From Agrobacterium vitis (GTDB taxonomy: Bacteria; Pseudomonadota; Alphaproteobacteria; Rhizobiales; Rhizobiaceae): a stretch of 64,000 nucleotides of DNA. The notes beneath the pieces are model-generated. The model was not told where the DNA came from, did not search any database, and saw only the letters and a list, made by a program, of their open reading frames with translations. Within the stretch, counting starts at the first letter, position 1, and each line of letters begins with the position of its first letter. This document shows positions 43,664 through 53,985 of the stretch, in pieces. Where the stretch lies: positions 62,001 through 126,000 of the forward strand of contig NZ_CP146242.1 in the NCBI RefSeq assembly GCF_037039395.1. The letters run 5' to 3'. The translations under genes and the position numbers were made by a program.

Positions 43664-43835
43664 GCCTATTCTCCTTGCGTTCCAGTTGCCATCCGGCAAG
43701 TGGTGTGTCGTTTGACAGCCGTGACAAGGCCGCCGATTGATTTTTGGGTTCTCAACAAGTCAAAACGACCGAACCCGTCTTCCTCCGTAGGAAGAACGCG
43801 CCGACCGTTGATCTTTAGCGAGTTGGCGCGCTATC

Positions 43836-43871
43836 TAGCGGAATCAGTAACGAAAAGCAACTGTTCCGCTA
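43836..43871 (-). other. Hairpin in the adk-rpsM gap
   Basis: TAGCGGAA-CAGT pairs with ACTG-TTCCGCTA, a 12-bp stem with one bulged base. It lies 21 bases after the adk stop. No clear T tract follows on the minus strand; possible processing site, attenuator or partial terminator. Confidence 0.5.
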
Positions 43872-43892
43872 AAGAAATTCATGGATATCCGG

Positions 43893-44543
43893 TCAGAGAC
43901 CGGACAACACAGCCTCGATTTCCGCCGTAACCTGGTCGATTTCGGCCATACCGTCGACAGAATGGAGTTTTCCCTTGGCATAGTAATAGCCGATCAAGGG
44001 AGAAGTCTCCTTATAATAGGCCTGTAGACGGGTTTTTACCGTATCGCGATTGTCATCGGGACGGCGCTTGAAGTGAGTCGATCCGCATTTATCGCAGACC
44101 CCCTCCACTTTCGGCTTGAGATTCTCGTCGTGATAGCCCGTCCCGCAATTGGCACAGGTATAACGACCAGCGATTCGATCCGCCAGAATTTCATCCTCGA
44201 CCCTGATTTCAACCACCGCGGACAGATCAAGCCCCTTAACTGCAAGCATCTTTTCCGTAGCATCCGCCTGGATCAACGTCCGCGGAAACCCATCGAGAAT
44301 AAAGCCATTGCTGCAATCATCCTGATCGATCCGCTCGGAAACGATGGCGATGACGATATCGTCCGAAACCAGTTTTCCGGCATCCATCACCGCCTTGGCG
44401 CGCTTACCGACCTCAGTCTGCGCCGACACAGCGGCCCGCAGCATATCCCCCGTCGACAATTGCGGAATACCGTACTTGTCGACGATCCTCTGGGCCTGAG
44501 TGCCTTTACCCGCACCCGGAGGCCCCAATAGAATTAACCTCAT
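43893..44543 (-). CDS. adk: Adenylate kinase with zinc-type LID
   Basis: A 216-residue enzyme interconverting 2 ADP and ATP plus AMP. The P-loop is GPPGAGKGT (7-15) and FILDGFPRT marks the AMP site. The LID carries Cys130, Cys133, Cys150 and Cys153 (CANC and CDKC), the metal-binding pattern of long-form kinases from Gram-positive bacteria and Paracoccus, absent in E. coli. The start ATG overlaps the secY stop by 4 bases (ATGA). Confidence 0.97.
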   Translation of the reverse strand: MRLILLGPPGAGKGTQAQRIVDKYGIPQLSTGDMLRAAVSAQTEVGKRAKAVMDAGKLVSDDIVIAIVSERIDQDDCSNGFILDGFPRTLIQADATEKMLAVKGLDLSAVVEIRVEDEILADRIAGRYTCANCGTGYHDENLKPKVEGVCDKCGSTHFKRRPDDNRDTVKTRLQAYYKETSPLIGYYYAKGKLHSVDGMAEIDQVTAEIEAVLSGL

Positions 44544-45880
44544 CGTCCCCTCTTTCCTCCACGCAACTTCGATTTCTTGATCAGCCCCTCATATTGCTGA
44601 GCAATCAGGTGACCCTGTACCTGTGCTACCGTATCCAGGGTAACGCTGACAACAATCAAAAGCGACGTACCACCAAGGGATAAGGGCACCCCGGTCTGAG
44701 AAACCAAAATTTCGGGAAGGATACAGACGAAGACAAGGTAGATGGCGCCAACGACTGTGATTCGCGTCAGCACATAATCGATATATTCAGCGGTTCGCTC
44801 ACCGGGACGAATCCCTGGAATGAAGCCGCCATGCTTTTTCAGATTGTCGGCCGTGTCCTTGGGATTGAAAACGATGGCCGTATAGAAGAATGCAAAGAAG
44901 CCGATCAGCAGAGCATAGAGCACCATATACGCCGGTTGACCATGGCCAAGCGCGCTGATGATGGTGGTCGCCCAGGCGGGCAGCGTTGAGCCACCAGTGA
45001 AGCCAGCAGCTGTCGCTGGAAGCAGCAAGAGCGACGATGCGAAAATCGCGGGGATAACACCTGAGGTGTTCAGCTTTAGCGGCAGATGCGAGGTATCACC
45101 CTGGAACATCCGGTTGCCGACCTGGCGCTTCGGATACTGGATCAGCAAGCGGCGCTGGGCGCGCTCAAAGAACACGATCAGCGCAATCACGCCGATTGCC
45201 ACCAGGATCACCGTCAGGATCAAGGCTGTGGACAAAGCCCCTGTGCGGCCTAGCTCCAAAGTACCGGCAAGTGCAGTCGGGAGACCTGCGGCAATACCCG
45301 CGAAGATAATCAGCGAAATACCGTTACCAATACCGCGCGACGTAATCTGCTCGCCAAGCCACATCAGGAACATCGTACCGCCAAGCAGCGTCACGACGGT
45401 CGACAGCCGGAAGAACAAGCCAGGATCGGTCACCAAGCCGTTGCCGTGCTCCAGACCCACCGCAATACCATAGGCTTGCAGCGTCCCGAGCAGAACCGTG
45501 CCGTAGCGCGTATATTGATTGATGATCTTGCGCCCCTGCTCGCCTTCCTTCTTGAGGTTCTCAAGCGATGGAACGACCGAGGTCATCAGCTGGACGATAA
45601 TCGAAGCGGAAATATAGGGCATGATGCCGAGGGCGAAAATCGCCATGCGCTGAACCGCGCCACCGGAAAACATGTTGAATAGCCCGAGAATACCACCGGA
45701 CTGGCCTTTAAAGGCAGCCGCATAGGCCTCGGGGTTGAGGCCAGGCAGCGGAATGTGGGTACCTAGACGATAGACAAGAAGGGCGGCCAGCGTGAACCAG
45801 ATGCGCTTTTTCAGATCCTCTGCCTTTGCAAAGGTTGAAAAGTTCAGGTTCGAGGCCAATTGTTCCGCTGCAGAAGCCAT
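44540..45880 (-). CDS. secY: Protein translocase subunit SecY
   Basis: A 446-residue channel protein with ten membrane helices. Typical blocks: RIWFTLAALLVYRLGTHIPLPG, GIMPYISASIIVQLMTSVVP, plug and loop regions, and PKRQVGNRMFQGDTSHLPLKLN in the cytoplasmic loop that contacts SecA and ribosome. ATG 45880 with GGAGAATTTT is correct; the long upstream open extension has no family support. It follows rplO after a 341-base gap containing two hairpins. Confidence 0.97.
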   Translation of the reverse strand: MASAAEQLASNLNFSTFAKAEDLKKRIWFTLAALLVYRLGTHIPLPGLNPEAYAAAFKGQSGGILGLFNMFSGGAVQRMAIFALGIMPYISASIIVQLMTSVVPSLENLKKEGEQGRKIINQYTRYGTVLLGTLQAYGIAVGLEHGNGLVTDPGLFFRLSTVVTLLGGTMFLMWLGEQITSRGIGNGISLIIFAGIAAGLPTALAGTLELGRTGALSTALILTVILVAIGVIALIVFFERAQRRLLIQYPKRQVGNRMFQGDTSHLPLKLNTSGVIPAIFASSLLLLPATAAGFTGGSTLPAWATTIISALGHGQPAYMVLYALLIGFFAFFYTAIVFNPKDTADNLKKHGGFIPGIRPGERTAEYIDYVLTRITVVGAIYLVFVCILPEILVSQTGVPLSLGGTSLLIVVSVTLDTVAQVQGHLIAQQYEGLIKKSKLRGGKRGR

Positions 45881-46093
45881 AAAATTCTCCGCGTCACCAT
45901 ATACGGCGGCTTGATGATGGTCAGCCTGCCGAAGGTAAAGTTCGTTCTCTCTCGCAGAAAACCGGGGGCGGAGCGATTGCATTGCAACCAGATGCCTCTC
46001 CCTCTGTTTCCGAAATTCCCGGAAGACGGAACATAAAGCGCCGTGCATTTTTTCAAACACACGAAAGCTGCTTTATCACTCAAAAAGTGCCAT

Positions 46094-46136
46094 GTCGTTT
46101 TCTCCTCAAACCAAGATGATTTGGAGAGAAAACGAC
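46094..46136 (-). other. Long hairpin upstream of secY
   Basis: GTCGTTTTCTC (46094-46104) pairs with GAGAAAACGAC (46126-46136), and the interior CCAA/TTGG can also pair. It is the second of two hairpins in the gap. Confidence 0.6.
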
Positions 46137-46175
46137 ACAGGGGCCGCCCATGGGTCGCGAGGCACACATATGGTA

Positions 46176-46209
46176 GAAAAATCGCCCGGTGTGAAGCACC
46201 CCGGGCGAT
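46176..46209 (-). terminator. Terminator-like hairpin after rplO
   Basis: On the minus strand ATCGCCCGG (46201-46209) pairs with CCGGGCGAT (46181-46189), followed directly by TTTTT. It has the form of a rho-independent terminator inside the spc operon. Confidence 0.75.
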
Positions 46210-46221
46210 AATATTAATCGA

Positions 46222-46701
46222 TTATTCCGACTTTTCCGCAGCTGCTGAGAGCTGCTTGATCGAGCCACCCGCCTTTTCGATCTTTTCGACCGCAGGCTTG
46301 GAAGCACCGGCAACTTCAATCGTCACCTTCGTCGTCAATTCACCGTCACCGAGGACGCGAACGCCGTCTTTGAGGCGGCGAATCACGCCAGCAGCCTTGA
46401 GAGCTGCTGCATCGATCGTGGCGGAAGCGTCGAGCTTGCCAGCATCAATCGCTGTCTGAATCCGGCCGAGCGAAACGGTCGTGAATTCGGAAGCGAAGAT
46501 GTTGTTGAAGCCACGCTTCGGCAGGCGACGATAGATCGGCATCTGGCCGCCTTCGAAGCCATTGACGGCTACGCCGGAACGAGCCTTCTGACCCTTGACG
46601 CCACGGCCACCGGTCTTGCCTTTGCCGGAACCAATACCGCGACCTACGCGGATACGGTCCTTGCTGGAGCCTTCGTTGTCTTTGATTTCATTCAGTTTCA
46701 T
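46222..46701 (-). CDS. rplO: 50S ribosomal protein L15
   Basis: A 159-residue protein: [20 protein letters not shown], then the Gly/Lys-rich [20 protein letters not shown] and [17 protein letters not shown]. The start at Met 46701 follows rpmD directly; an upstream open extension overlaps rpmD and is rejected. Confidence 0.98.
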   Translation of the reverse strand: MKLNEIKDNEGSSKDRIRVGRGIGSGKGKTGGRGVKGQKARSGVAVNGFEGGQMPIYRRLPKRGFNNIFASEFTTVSLGRIQTAIDAGKLDASATIDAAALKAAGVIRRLKDGVRVLGDGELTTKVTIEVAGASKPAVEKIEKAGGSIKQLSAAAEKSE

Positions 46702-46717
46702 GACAGTTTCCTCCGTC

Positions 46718-46921
46718 TCACTTCTCGTCGACGACGCGAACGAGATGCTGGACAGCACGGATCATGCCACGAACCGAAGGCGTATCTTCCAACGTGCGGA
46801 CCCGATGCATCTTGTTGAGACCCAGGCCGATAAGCGTCTGGCGCTGTACAGCCGGGCGGCGAATAGGCGAACCGATCTGCTCGACCGTGATCGTCTTCTG
46901 GGCTTCAGTGTTCTTGGCCAT
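46718..46921 (-). CDS. rpmD: 50S ribosomal protein L30
   Basis: A 67-residue protein: [20 protein letters not shown] and [20 protein letters not shown] are the L30 motif. It lies between rpsE and rplO with short gaps. Confidence 0.97.
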
Positions 46922-46932
46922 TGTCCAGCTCC

Positions 46933-47502
46933 TTATTCTTCAGAACCGTTGCCGGACGCGGCACGACGAGCCTGCAAGGTCGCATACTTCAGACCACGCT
47001 GTGCAGCAACGTCCTTCGGATGAACCTGGTGCTTCAGCGCGTCAAACGTTGCACGAACCATGTTGTAAGGGTTCGACGAACCGGTCGACTTGGCAACAAC
47101 GTCATGCATGCCGAGCGTTTCGAAAACGGCGCGCATTGGACCACCGGCAATGATACCAGTACCAGCCTTGGCAGACCGCAGCAGCACCTTGCCGGCGCCG
47201 TGACGGCCATGAACGTCATGATGCAGCGTACGGCCATCACGCAGCGGTACGAAAATCAGGTCGCGCTTGGCGGATTCGGTTGCCTTGCGGATGGCTTCCG
47301 GCACTTCACGTGCCTTGCCATGACCGAAGCCAACGCGACCCTTCTGGTCGCCGACGACGACGAGAGCAGCGAAACCAAAACGACGGCCGCCCTTGACGAC
47401 CTTAGCGACGCGATTGATGGCGACCAGCTTGTCGACAAATTCGCTATCGCGCTCTTCACGGTTCTGACGGTCGTCCCGCGAACCACGCTTTTCTTGTGCC
47501 AT
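46933..47502 (-). CDS. rpsE: 30S ribosomal protein S5
   Basis: A 189-residue protein of the decoding-fidelity region. Motifs: [57 protein letters not shown]. It has a polar N-terminal tail (residues 1-20). A hairpin lies in the 145-base gap to rplR upstream. Confidence 0.98.
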
Positions 47503-47612
47503 TGTCCTTTTCCTTTTTTCTTTTCCGGGTGCAATCGGCAGATTACAATCTTGAATTCGGCCCTCCCCTTATAGGTTTGGGCTCCTCCGGCATATGCGGC
47601 AAAGCCGCGAAA

Positions 47613-47640
47613 CCGCCCGGATACACGCGCATCCGGGCGG
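47613..47640 (-). other. Hairpin in the rplR-rpsE gap
   Basis: CCGCCCGGAT (47613-47622) pairs perfectly with ATCCGGGCGG (47631-47640). On the minus strand TTTCGCGG follows, so at best a weak terminator or mRNA processing structure. Confidence 0.6.
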
Positions 47641-47647
47641 CTATTCC

Positions 47648-48010
47648 TTAGAAGGACAGACCACCTTCGCGGGCGGCTTCTGCCAGTGCCTTGATGCGGC
47701 CATGATAGATGAAGGCGCCGCGATCGAACACGACTTCCTTCACACCGGCGGCAACAGCACGCTCGGCGACCAGCTTGCCAACAGCAGCTGCTGCTGCTGT
47801 GTCGGCGCCGGTCTTCAGCGAAGAGCGCAGGCTGCCGTCGAGGGTCGATGCAGCAGCCAGCGTGCGGCCGGCCACGTCGTCGATAACCTGGACGTAGATG
47901 TTCTTCGAAGAGCGATGTACCGACAGACGCGGACGGCCATTGGCCACCGCCTTGATCTGACGCCGTACGCGGTTGGCACGACGTACAAGTGCTTCTTTTC
48001 TGCTTGCCAT
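47648..48010 (-). CDS. rplR: 50S ribosomal protein L18
   Basis: A 120-residue 5S rRNA-binding protein: [37 protein letters not shown] and [20 protein letters not shown]. Normal order between rplF and rpsE. Confidence 0.98.
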   Translation of the reverse strand: MASRKEALVRRANRVRRQIKAVANGRPRLSVHRSSKNIYVQVIDDVAGRTLAAASTLDGSLRSSLKTGADTAAAAAVGKLVAERAVAAGVKEVVFDRGAFIYHGRIKALAEAAREGGLSF

Positions 48011-48022
48011 TTCGCGCGTTCC

Positions 48023-48556
48023 TTACTTCTTCTTGCCTTCTTTGCGGACGATCCGCTCTTCGGCATACTTGACGCCCTTGCCCTTGTAGGGCTCGGGGCC
48101 GCGATATTCGCGGATCTCGGCAGCGACCTGACCGACCTGCTGCTTGTTGATCCCGGAAACCACGATTTCCGTCGGCTTCGGAACGGCGATAGTGATGCCC
48201 TGCGGCGGCTCATACACAACGTCGTGGCTGAAACCGAGCGCCAGTTGCAGGTTCTTGCCCTGCAGAGATGCGCGGTAACCAACGCCGTTGATTTCGAGCT
48301 TGCGCTCGTAGCCGTCCTTGACACCCTTCAGGATGTTTTCGATCATCGTGCGGGACATGCCCCACTTTGAGCGTGCATCCTTGGAGTCGTTGACTGGCTT
48401 GACGACAATTGCATTGTCTTCAAGCGCAACCGAAATTTCGTCATTTGCGACGAAGAAGAGTTCGCCCTTCGGGCCCTTGGCAGTTACTTTCTGGCCATCA
48501 ACCGAGGCCGTGATCCCTGCAGGAACCTGAACGGGCTTTTTACCGATACGAGACAT
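48023..48556 (-). CDS. rplF: 50S ribosomal protein L6
   Basis: A 177-residue protein with the duplicated L6 domain: [20 protein letters not shown] at the start and the late [20 protein letters not shown] and [15 protein letters not shown] motif. Confidence 0.98.
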   Translation of the reverse strand: MSRIGKKPVQVPAGITASVDGQKVTAKGPKGELFFVANDEISVALEDNAIVVKPVNDSKDARSKWGMSRTMIENILKGVKDGYERKLEINGVGYRASLQGKNLQLALGFSHDVVYEPPQGITIAVPKPTEIVVSGINKQQVGQVAAEIREYRGPEPYKGKGVKYAEERIVRKEGKKK

Positions 48557-48598
48557 GTGATTATCCTGTCTGTTCGCTAGGGAGATCTCTGCGCTGTC

Positions 48599-48997
48599 TT
48601 AGAAGACAGAGCAGAGAACCTCGCCACCAACATTCTGTTCGCGAGCCTGGTGATCGGCCATTACGCCCTTCGGAGTCGAAAGGATGGTAATGCCGAGGCC
48701 GTTCGCGACCTGCGGAATGGACTTAACCGAGACATAGACTCGGCGGCCCGGCTTGGACACGCGGCCGATCTCACGGATCACCGACGCGCCTTCATAATAT
48801 TTCAGTTCGATCGTGATCTCGGCCTTGCCGTTACCATGGTCGATTTCAGAATAGCCACGAATGTAGCCTTCAGCCTGAAGAACATCCAGAACGCGCGCAC
48901 GCAGCTTGGAAGCCGGAGTAACCACCGAAGCCTTGCGGCGGGCAGCACCATTCCGGATACGGGTGAGCATATCGCCCAACGGATCAGTCATCGTCAT
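48599..48997 (-). CDS. rpsH: 30S ribosomal protein S8
   Basis: A 132-residue protein: [20 protein letters not shown] at the N-terminus and [26 protein letters not shown] and the EVLCSVF end. S8 binds 16S helix 21 and, in E. coli, its own spc mRNA. Confidence 0.98.
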   Translation of the reverse strand: MTMTDPLGDMLTRIRNGAARRKASVVTPASKLRARVLDVLQAEGYIRGYSEIDHGNGKAEITIELKYYEGASVIREIGRVSKPGRRVYVSVKSIPQVANGLGITILSTPKGVMADHQAREQNVGGEVLCSVF

Positions 48998-49009
48998 TTG
49001 CCCGTCTCC

Positions 49010-49315
49010 TTACCAGCTCGACTTTACAATACCCGGCACCTTGCCGGAATTGCCAAGCTCACGAAGTGCGATACGCGACATCTTGAGCTTGCGATAAAAT
49101 GCACGCGGACGACCGGTGACTTCGCAACGGTTACGGATGCGGGTCTTGGAGCCATCACGCGGCATTTCTGCCAGCTTCAGGGTTGCCTTGAAACGGTCCT
49201 CGATCGACAGGGACTGGTTCATGATGATTGCCTTCAGCTCGGCGCGCTTGCCGGATTGCTGGGCAACTGTCTTGCGGCGGCGCTTGTTCTTTTCAACTGC
49301 GCTTGTCTTCGCCAT
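49010..49315 (-). CDS. rpsN: 30S ribosomal protein S14, zinc-independent type
   Basis: A 101-residue long-form S14. It lacks the CxxC zinc ribbon (only one Cys, in [15 protein letters not shown]) and ends [11 protein letters not shown]. Standard for the group. Confidence 0.98.
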   Translation of the reverse strand: MAKTSAVEKNKRRRKTVAQQSGKRAELKAIIMNQSLSIEDRFKATLKLAEMPRDGSKTRIRNRCEVTGRPRAFYRKLKMSRIALRELGNSGKVPGIVKSSW

Positions 49316-49348
49316 ATTGAAGTTCCTCTTCTACGCTCGTCGTTACGG

Positions 49349-49906
49349 TTATTGACGGAAGGGGAAGTTGAACTCTTTTAGAAGAGCCCGTGCTTCGTCA
49401 TCCGTGGGAGCCGTCGTGCAAACGATGATGTCCATGCCCCACATCTGATCAACCTTATCGTAGTTGATCTCTGGGAACACAATGTGTTCCTTGATGCCCA
49501 TGGCGAAGTTGCCACGGCCGTCAAAGCTCTTCGGGTTCAAACCCCGGAAGTCGCGAACGCGCGGGAGCGCGATGTTGATCAGACGGTCCATGAACTCATA
49601 CATGCGAGCGCCGCGCAGGGTAACCTTTGCGCCAATCGGCATGTCTTCGCGGACCTTGAAACCAGCGATAGAGTTACGGGCCCGAGTAATGACCGGCTTC
49701 TGACCAGCAATAGCCGCCAGATCCGCAGCAGCAACCGTGGGCTTCTTGGAATCGGCAGTTGCCTCACCCACGCCCATGTTGATGACGATCTTGTCAAGCT
49801 TCGGGATCTGCATTTCGTTGGCGTAGGAGAACTGCTCCCGAAGTGCCTGACGAATGCGGCTTACATATTCTGTCTTGAGCCGTGGCTCATACTTGGTCTC
49901 AGCCAT
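49349..49906 (-). CDS. rplE: 50S ribosomal protein L5
   Basis: A 185-residue 5S rRNA-binding protein: [36 protein letters not shown] and [18 protein letters not shown]. Its first 8 bases overlap the end of rplX, so the two are translationally coupled. Confidence 0.98.
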   Translation of the reverse strand: MAETKYEPRLKTEYVSRIRQALREQFSYANEMQIPKLDKIVINMGVGEATADSKKPTVAAADLAAIAGQKPVITRARNSIAGFKVREDMPIGAKVTLRGARMYEFMDRLINIALPRVRDFRGLNPKSFDGRGNFAMGIKEHIVFPEINYDKVDQMWGMDIIVCTTAPTDDEARALLKEFNFPFRQ

Positions 49907-50207
49907 CGATCACTTCCCCCGAACGCTTGGCAACGCGAACCTTCTTGCCATCAACAACGGAGAAACCAACGCGAGTCGGCCTGCCGTCCTTGTCTGCAAT
50001 AGCAAGGTTGGAAAGGTGCACAGAGGCTTCCTTGTTGATGATACCGGCTTCCTGGGTCTGCGTCTGGCGCTGGTGGCGCTTTACGACGTTGATCCCCTGA
50101 ACGACCGCACGGTCTTCCTTCGGCATCACTTGAATGACTTCACCAGAACGACCCTTGTCCTTGCCGGTGAGTACGACGACTTTGTCGCCCTTACGAATCT
50201 TTTGCAT
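49899..50207 (-). CDS. rplX: 50S ribosomal protein L24
   Basis: A 102-residue protein with the KOW motif: [20 protein letters not shown]. It starts assembly of the large subunit. ATG 50207 with GGGGAGCC upstream is correct; TTG 50213 is rejected. Confidence 0.98.
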   Translation of the reverse strand: MQKIRKGDKVVVLTGKDKGRSGEVIQVMPKEDRAVVQGINVVKRHQRQTQTQEAGIINKEASVHLSNLAIADKDGRPTRVGFSVVDGKKVRVAKRSGEVIDG

Positions 50208-50222
50208 CGTCAATGGCTCCCC

Positions 50223-50591
50223 TTAAAGAACTTCAGGAGCCAGCGAGATGATCTTCATGTGGTTCTTGGCGCGAAGTTCGCGCGGAACCGGTCCGAAGAT
50301 ACGGCTGCCGATTGGCTCTTTCTTGTTGTCGATAAGAACGGCTGCGTTGTTATCGAAGCGGATGACGCTGCCGTCGGCGCGACGGATGTCCTTGGCGGTG
50401 CGAACCACCACGGCTTTCATCACATCACCCTTTTTCACGCGGCCGCGCGGAATAGCTTCCTTGATCGAAACGACGATAATATCGCCGACCGAAGCGTATT
50501 TGCGCTTAGAACCGCCCAGCACTTTGATGCACATGACACGACGCGCGCCGGAATTATCGGCAACGTCGAGGTTAGTCTGCATCTGAATCAT
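50223..50591 (-). CDS. rplN: 50S ribosomal protein L14
   Basis: A 122-residue protein: [20 protein letters not shown] and [20 protein letters not shown] are diagnostic, ending in LAPEVL. A 233-base gap upstream holds a hairpin. Confidence 0.98.
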   Translation of the reverse strand: MIQMQTNLDVADNSGARRVMCIKVLGGSKRKYASVGDIIVVSIKEAIPRGRVKKGDVMKAVVVRTAKDIRRADGSVIRFDNNAAVLIDNKKEPIGSRIFGPVPRELRAKNHMKIISLAPEVL

Positions 50592-50731
50592 GTCAGGTCG
50601 CCTTCTCGTTATACCGGAACGGTTGGGCGATGCCCCCTATTCCGGCTTATGGATCTTTATGTCTTTTCGAGCGGAGGAGGATCTTGCCAAGGTGGTTTCC
50701 TTAAAAAGGACCTTCCCTGCGCTCAAAGCAA

Positions 50732-50757
50732 AAGAACGCTCTCGATGGAGCGTTCTT
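50732..50757 (-). other. Hairpin in the rpsQ-rplN gap
   Basis: AAGAACGCTC (50732-50741) pairs perfectly with GAGCGTTCTT (50748-50757). On the minus strand TTGCTTTGAG follows. Terminator-like structure in the middle of the operon. Confidence 0.6.
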
Positions 50758-50824
50758 GCGCCGTTGCGGTGCTTCTACAGATTTTTGGGAAAGGCGCAAG
50801 TGGCCTCCCCCATTTCTCTGCAAA

Positions 50825-51061
50825 TTAAGCCTGGGCGGAAACGACCGTCCAGCACTTGTCCTTGGAAATCGGTGCGCATTCCTCGATGGAAACCACGTCA
50901 CCAATCTTATACTGATTGCTCTCGTCGTGAGCCTTGTATTTCTTCGAGCGACGAACGGTTTTCTGAAGCAGTGGGTGAGCGAATCGACGCTCAACCCGGA
51001 CTACAACGGTCTTCTCGTTCTTGTCGCTGACCACGACGCCCTGCAGAATGCGTTTCGGCAT
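50825..51061 (-). CDS. rpsQ: 30S ribosomal protein S17
   Basis: A 78-residue OB-fold protein: [20 protein letters not shown] and [20 protein letters not shown], then [18 protein letters not shown]. Confidence 0.98.
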   Translation of the reverse strand: MPKRILQGVVVSDKNEKTVVVRVERRFAHPLLQKTVRRSKKYKAHDESNQYKIGDVVSIEECAPISKDKCWTVVSAQA

Positions 51062-51076
51062 TGTTCTTCTGGTCCT

Positions 51077-51277
51077 TTAGGCCTTGGCTTCTGCCGCCTT
51101 CTGGCGGGCAATGGTTTTCACGCGGGCGATGTCCTTACGGACCTCGTTGATGCGCGAGGACTTTTCAAGCTGGCCAGTTGCCTTCTGGAAGCGCAGGTTG
51201 AACTGCTCCTTCTTCAGGTTGCCCAACTCATCCTTCAACTGATCAGCGCTCATGGCGCGTGCGTCTGCGGCTTTCAT
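51077..51277 (-). CDS. rpmC: 50S ribosomal protein L29
   Basis: A 66-residue helical protein by the exit tunnel: [20 protein letters not shown] and [19 protein letters not shown]. Met 51277 gives the family length. Confidence 0.97.
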   Translation of the reverse strand: MKAADARAMSADQLKDELGNLKKEQFNLRFQKATGQLEKSSRINEVRKDIARVKTIARQKAAEAKA

Positions 51278-51287
51278 GGCTTGATCC

Positions 51288-51701
51288 TTACTCTGCAATG
51301 CGCTGTACGAAGCGCGTTTTCACCGAGAGCTTGGCCGAACCGAGACGCAGCGCCTCGCGGGCGATTTCCTCGGACACACCGTCGATCTCGAACATCATAC
51401 GGCCGGGCTTGACCTTGCATGCCCAGTATTCGACAGAGCCCTTACCCTTACCCATACGGACTTCGGTAGGCTTTGCCGTGACTGGCACATCGGGGAACAC
51501 CCGGATCCACACGCGACCTGCGCGCTTCATGTAACGCGTGATCGCGCGGCGAGCCGCTTCGATCTCGCGTGCATTGACGCGGTTAGGCTCAAGAGCCTTC
51601 AGGCCGAATTCACCGAACGCCAGGTCGAAACCGCCCTTGGCAACGCCCTTGATGCGTCCCTTGAACTGCTTGCGGTACTTGGTACGCTTTGGCTGCAACA
51701 T
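51288..51701 (-). CDS. rplP: 50S ribosomal protein L16
   Basis: A 137-residue protein: [20 protein letters not shown] and [40 protein letters not shown]. It contacts the A-site tRNA elbow. Confidence 0.98.
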   Translation of the reverse strand: MLQPKRTKYRKQFKGRIKGVAKGGFDLAFGEFGLKALEPNRVNAREIEAARRAITRYMKRAGRVWIRVFPDVPVTAKPTEVRMGKGKGSVEYWACKVKPGRMMFEIDGVSEEIAREALRLGSAKLSVKTRFVQRIAE

Positions 51702-51738
51702 TTATCTATTCTCCGAACTTTTCTCCGGGCGCGCCTAA

Positions 51739-52452
51739 TCAGGCGTTCTCGCGACGACGGTTGTTGTTGTTGCCGCCTTGGGCGTCGCTTTCCAGCGCCC
51801 GGCGCTCGGAGGCCATTGGATCGTGCTCAAGGATTTCGCCCTTGAAGATCCAGACCTTGATGCCGCAAATACCATAAGCGGTCGTAGCTTCAGCTACACC
51901 GTAATCGATATCGGCACGCAGCGTATGAAGCGGCACGCGACCTTCGCGGTACCATTCCGTACGAGCGATTTCGGCACCACCGAGACGGCCAGCGCAAGTG
52001 ATCTTGATGCCTTCGGCACCCAGACGCATGGCGGACTGTACGGCGCGCTTCATGGCACGACGGAACGCGATACGGCGCTCGAGCTGCTGGGCGATCGACT
52101 GAGCGACCAGCGTTGCATCGACTTCCGGCTTGCGCACTTCAACAATGTTGAGGTGCGTTTCGGAATTGGTCATTTCGGAAAGCTTCTTGCGAAGCTTTTC
52201 GATGTCTGCACCCTTCTTGCCGATGATCAAACCCGGACGAGCCGAGTGGATCGTAACGCGGCACTTCTTGTGCGGACGCTCGATAACCACCTTGGCGATA
52301 CCGGCCTGCTTCAGCTCATCCATCAAATAGGCGCGGATCTTCAGGTCTTCATGAAGAAGTTTGCCATATTCGGCGTTGTCGGCGAACCAACGGCTATCCC
52401 AGGTCCTGTTAATGCCCAGGCGGAAACCGATTGGATTGATTTTCTGACCCAT
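51739..52452 (-). CDS. rpsC: 30S ribosomal protein S3
   Basis: A 237-residue protein with a KH domain ([20 protein letters not shown]) and C-terminal S3 domain ([20 protein letters not shown]). The tail is Asn/Arg-rich. The start codon shares one base with the rplV stop. Confidence 0.98.
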   Translation of the reverse strand: MGQKINPIGFRLGINRTWDSRWFADNAEYGKLLHEDLKIRAYLMDELKQAGIAKVVIERPHKKCRVTIHSARPGLIIGKKGADIEKLRKKLSEMTNSETHLNIVEVRKPEVDATLVAQSIAQQLERRIAFRRAMKRAVQSAMRLGAEGIKITCAGRLGGAEIARTEWYREGRVPLHTLRADIDYGVAEATTAYGICGIKVWIFKGEILEHDPMASERRALESDAQGGNNNNRRRENA

Positions 52453-52841
52453 TATGCGGCCTCCCCTTTGGCTTCGACTTCGCGCACGACAATCGTCAGA
52501 TGCGAGAATGGCTTTTCAATGCGCGATGCGCGGCCACGGCCACGAGCGTGGAAACGCTTCATGGTGATCGATTTACCAACATAGGCTTCGGCGACGATCA
52601 ACTGATCGACGTCGAGGTCGTGGTTGTTCTCGGCGTTTGCAATGGCCGATTCCAGTGTCTTCTTCACTGTATCTGCAATGCGCTTGCGCGAGAATGTCAG
52701 GTCGGCCAGAGCGCGGTCGACCTTCTTGCCACGGATCAAAGCTGCAACCAGGTTGAGCTTCTGAGGGCTTACGCGGAGCGTGCGCGCAACGGCCTGCGCC
52801 TCGTTATCCTTCAGCCGGCGTTCGGCTTTTGCCTTGCCCAT
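52452..52841 (-). CDS. rplV: 50S ribosomal protein L22
   Basis: A 129-residue protein: [20 protein letters not shown] and [20 protein letters not shown], the loop that lines the exit tunnel. Confidence 0.98.
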   Translation of the reverse strand: MGKAKAERRLKDNEAQAVARTLRVSPQKLNLVAALIRGKKVDRALADLTFSRKRIADTVKKTLESAIANAENNHDLDVDQLIVAEAYVGKSITMKRFHARGRGRASRIEKPFSHLTIVVREVEAKGEAA

Positions 52842-52843
52842 CG

Positions 52844-53122
52844 TTACTTCCTCTTCGCTTTCTTGTCCGCACCGTGACCGTAATAGGTCCGGGTCGGAGC
52901 GAATTCACCGAATTTATGGCCAACCATGTCTTCGTTGACGCTGACCGGGATATGCTTGCTGCCGTTATAGACGCCGAACGTCAAACCGACAAACTGGGGC
53001 AAGATCGTAGACCGACGGGTCCACATCTTGATCACTTCGCTACGACCGCTCTCGCGAACTTTTTCAGCCTTCTTAAGAAGGTAGCCGTCAACGAAGGGGC
53101 CTTTCCATACTGAACGAGCCAT
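52844..53122 (-). CDS. rpsS: 30S ribosomal protein S19
   Basis: A 92-residue protein: [20 protein letters not shown], the TWSRRSTI-like segment [20 protein letters not shown] and [12 protein letters not shown]. Confidence 0.98.
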   Translation of the reverse strand: MARSVWKGPFVDGYLLKKAEKVRESGRSEVIKMWTRRSTILPQFVGLTFGVYNGSKHIPVSVNEDMVGHKFGEFAPTRTYYGHGADKKAKRK

Positions 53123-53137
53123 CTCTGACTACCTCTC

Positions 53138-53974
53138 TTACTTCTTCTTCTGGTGGCGGGAACGCATGATGAACTTGTCCGTTGACTTGTTCGACCGCGT
53201 ACGCTTGCCCTTGGTCGGCTTGCCCCAAGGGGAAACCGGATGACGGCCACCGGAGGTGCGGCCTTCACCACCGCCGTGCGGGTGGTCGACTGGGTTCATG
53301 ACGACGCCGCGAACGTGCGGACGCTTGCCGCGCCAACGCGAACGACCAGCCTTGCCGTCATTGATGTTGCCGTGGTCGGAGTTCGACACGGCGCCGACCG
53401 TTGCAAGGCAAGTGCCATGCACCAGGCGCTGTTCGCCAGAGCTGAGGCGCAGGATAGCCATGCCGGCATCGCGGCCAACCAACTGAACGTACGCACCAGC
53501 AGAACGGGCAACCTGACCGCCCTTGCCGGGCTTCAGTTCGACATTGTGAACGATGGAGCCGACCGGGACGTATTGCAGCGGCATAGCGTTGCCGGGCTTT
53601 ACGTCGACAGCCTTGTCCGATGCGATCACCTTGTCACCGGCTGCCAAACGCTGCGGAGCCAGGATATAGGCCTGCTCGCCATCGGCATAGGTGATAAGCG
53701 CAATGAACGCCGTACGGTTGGGGTCGTATTCCAGACGCTCGACAGTGCCTTCTACGTCGAACTTACGACGCTTGAAATCCACCAGACGATAGGTGCGCTT
53801 GTGACCGCCGCCCTGAAAGCGAACGGTGATGCGACCGAGATTGTTGCGACCGCCCTTCGAAGACAGACCCTCGGTCAGCGACTTGACAGGCTTGCCCTTG
53901 TAAAGGCCCGACCGGTCAACGATGACCAGCTGACGCTGGCTCGGGGTTGTCGGATTGAAATTTTTCAATGCCAT
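53138..53974 (-). CDS. rplB: 50S ribosomal protein L2
   Basis: A 278-residue peptidyl-transferase-region protein: [37 protein letters not shown] and the highly conserved [20 protein letters not shown] loop with the essential His. Confidence 0.98.
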   Translation of the reverse strand: MALKNFNPTTPSQRQLVIVDRSGLYKGKPVKSLTEGLSSKGGRNNLGRITVRFQGGGHKRTYRLVDFKRRKFDVEGTVERLEYDPNRTAFIALITYADGEQAYILAPQRLAAGDKVIASDKAVDVKPGNAMPLQYVPVGSIVHNVELKPGKGGQVARSAGAYVQLVGRDAGMAILRLSSGEQRLVHGTCLATVGAVSNSDHGNINDGKAGRSRWRGKRPHVRGVVMNPVDHPHGGGEGRTSGGRHPVSPWGKPTKGKRTRSNKSTDKFIMRSRHQKKK

Positions 53975-53985
53975 TTTTCTGTTCC

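Larger units (their letters stand above)
45881..46221 (-). promoter_or_regulatory. rplO-secY intergenic region
   Basis: Unusually long for this operon. It holds two hairpins (46181-46209 and 46094-46136) and then about 210 bases without a gene. It may end part of the transcripts after rplO and carry a separate promoter for secY-adk and the alpha operon. I do not see a promoter I would commit to. Confidence 0.5.
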
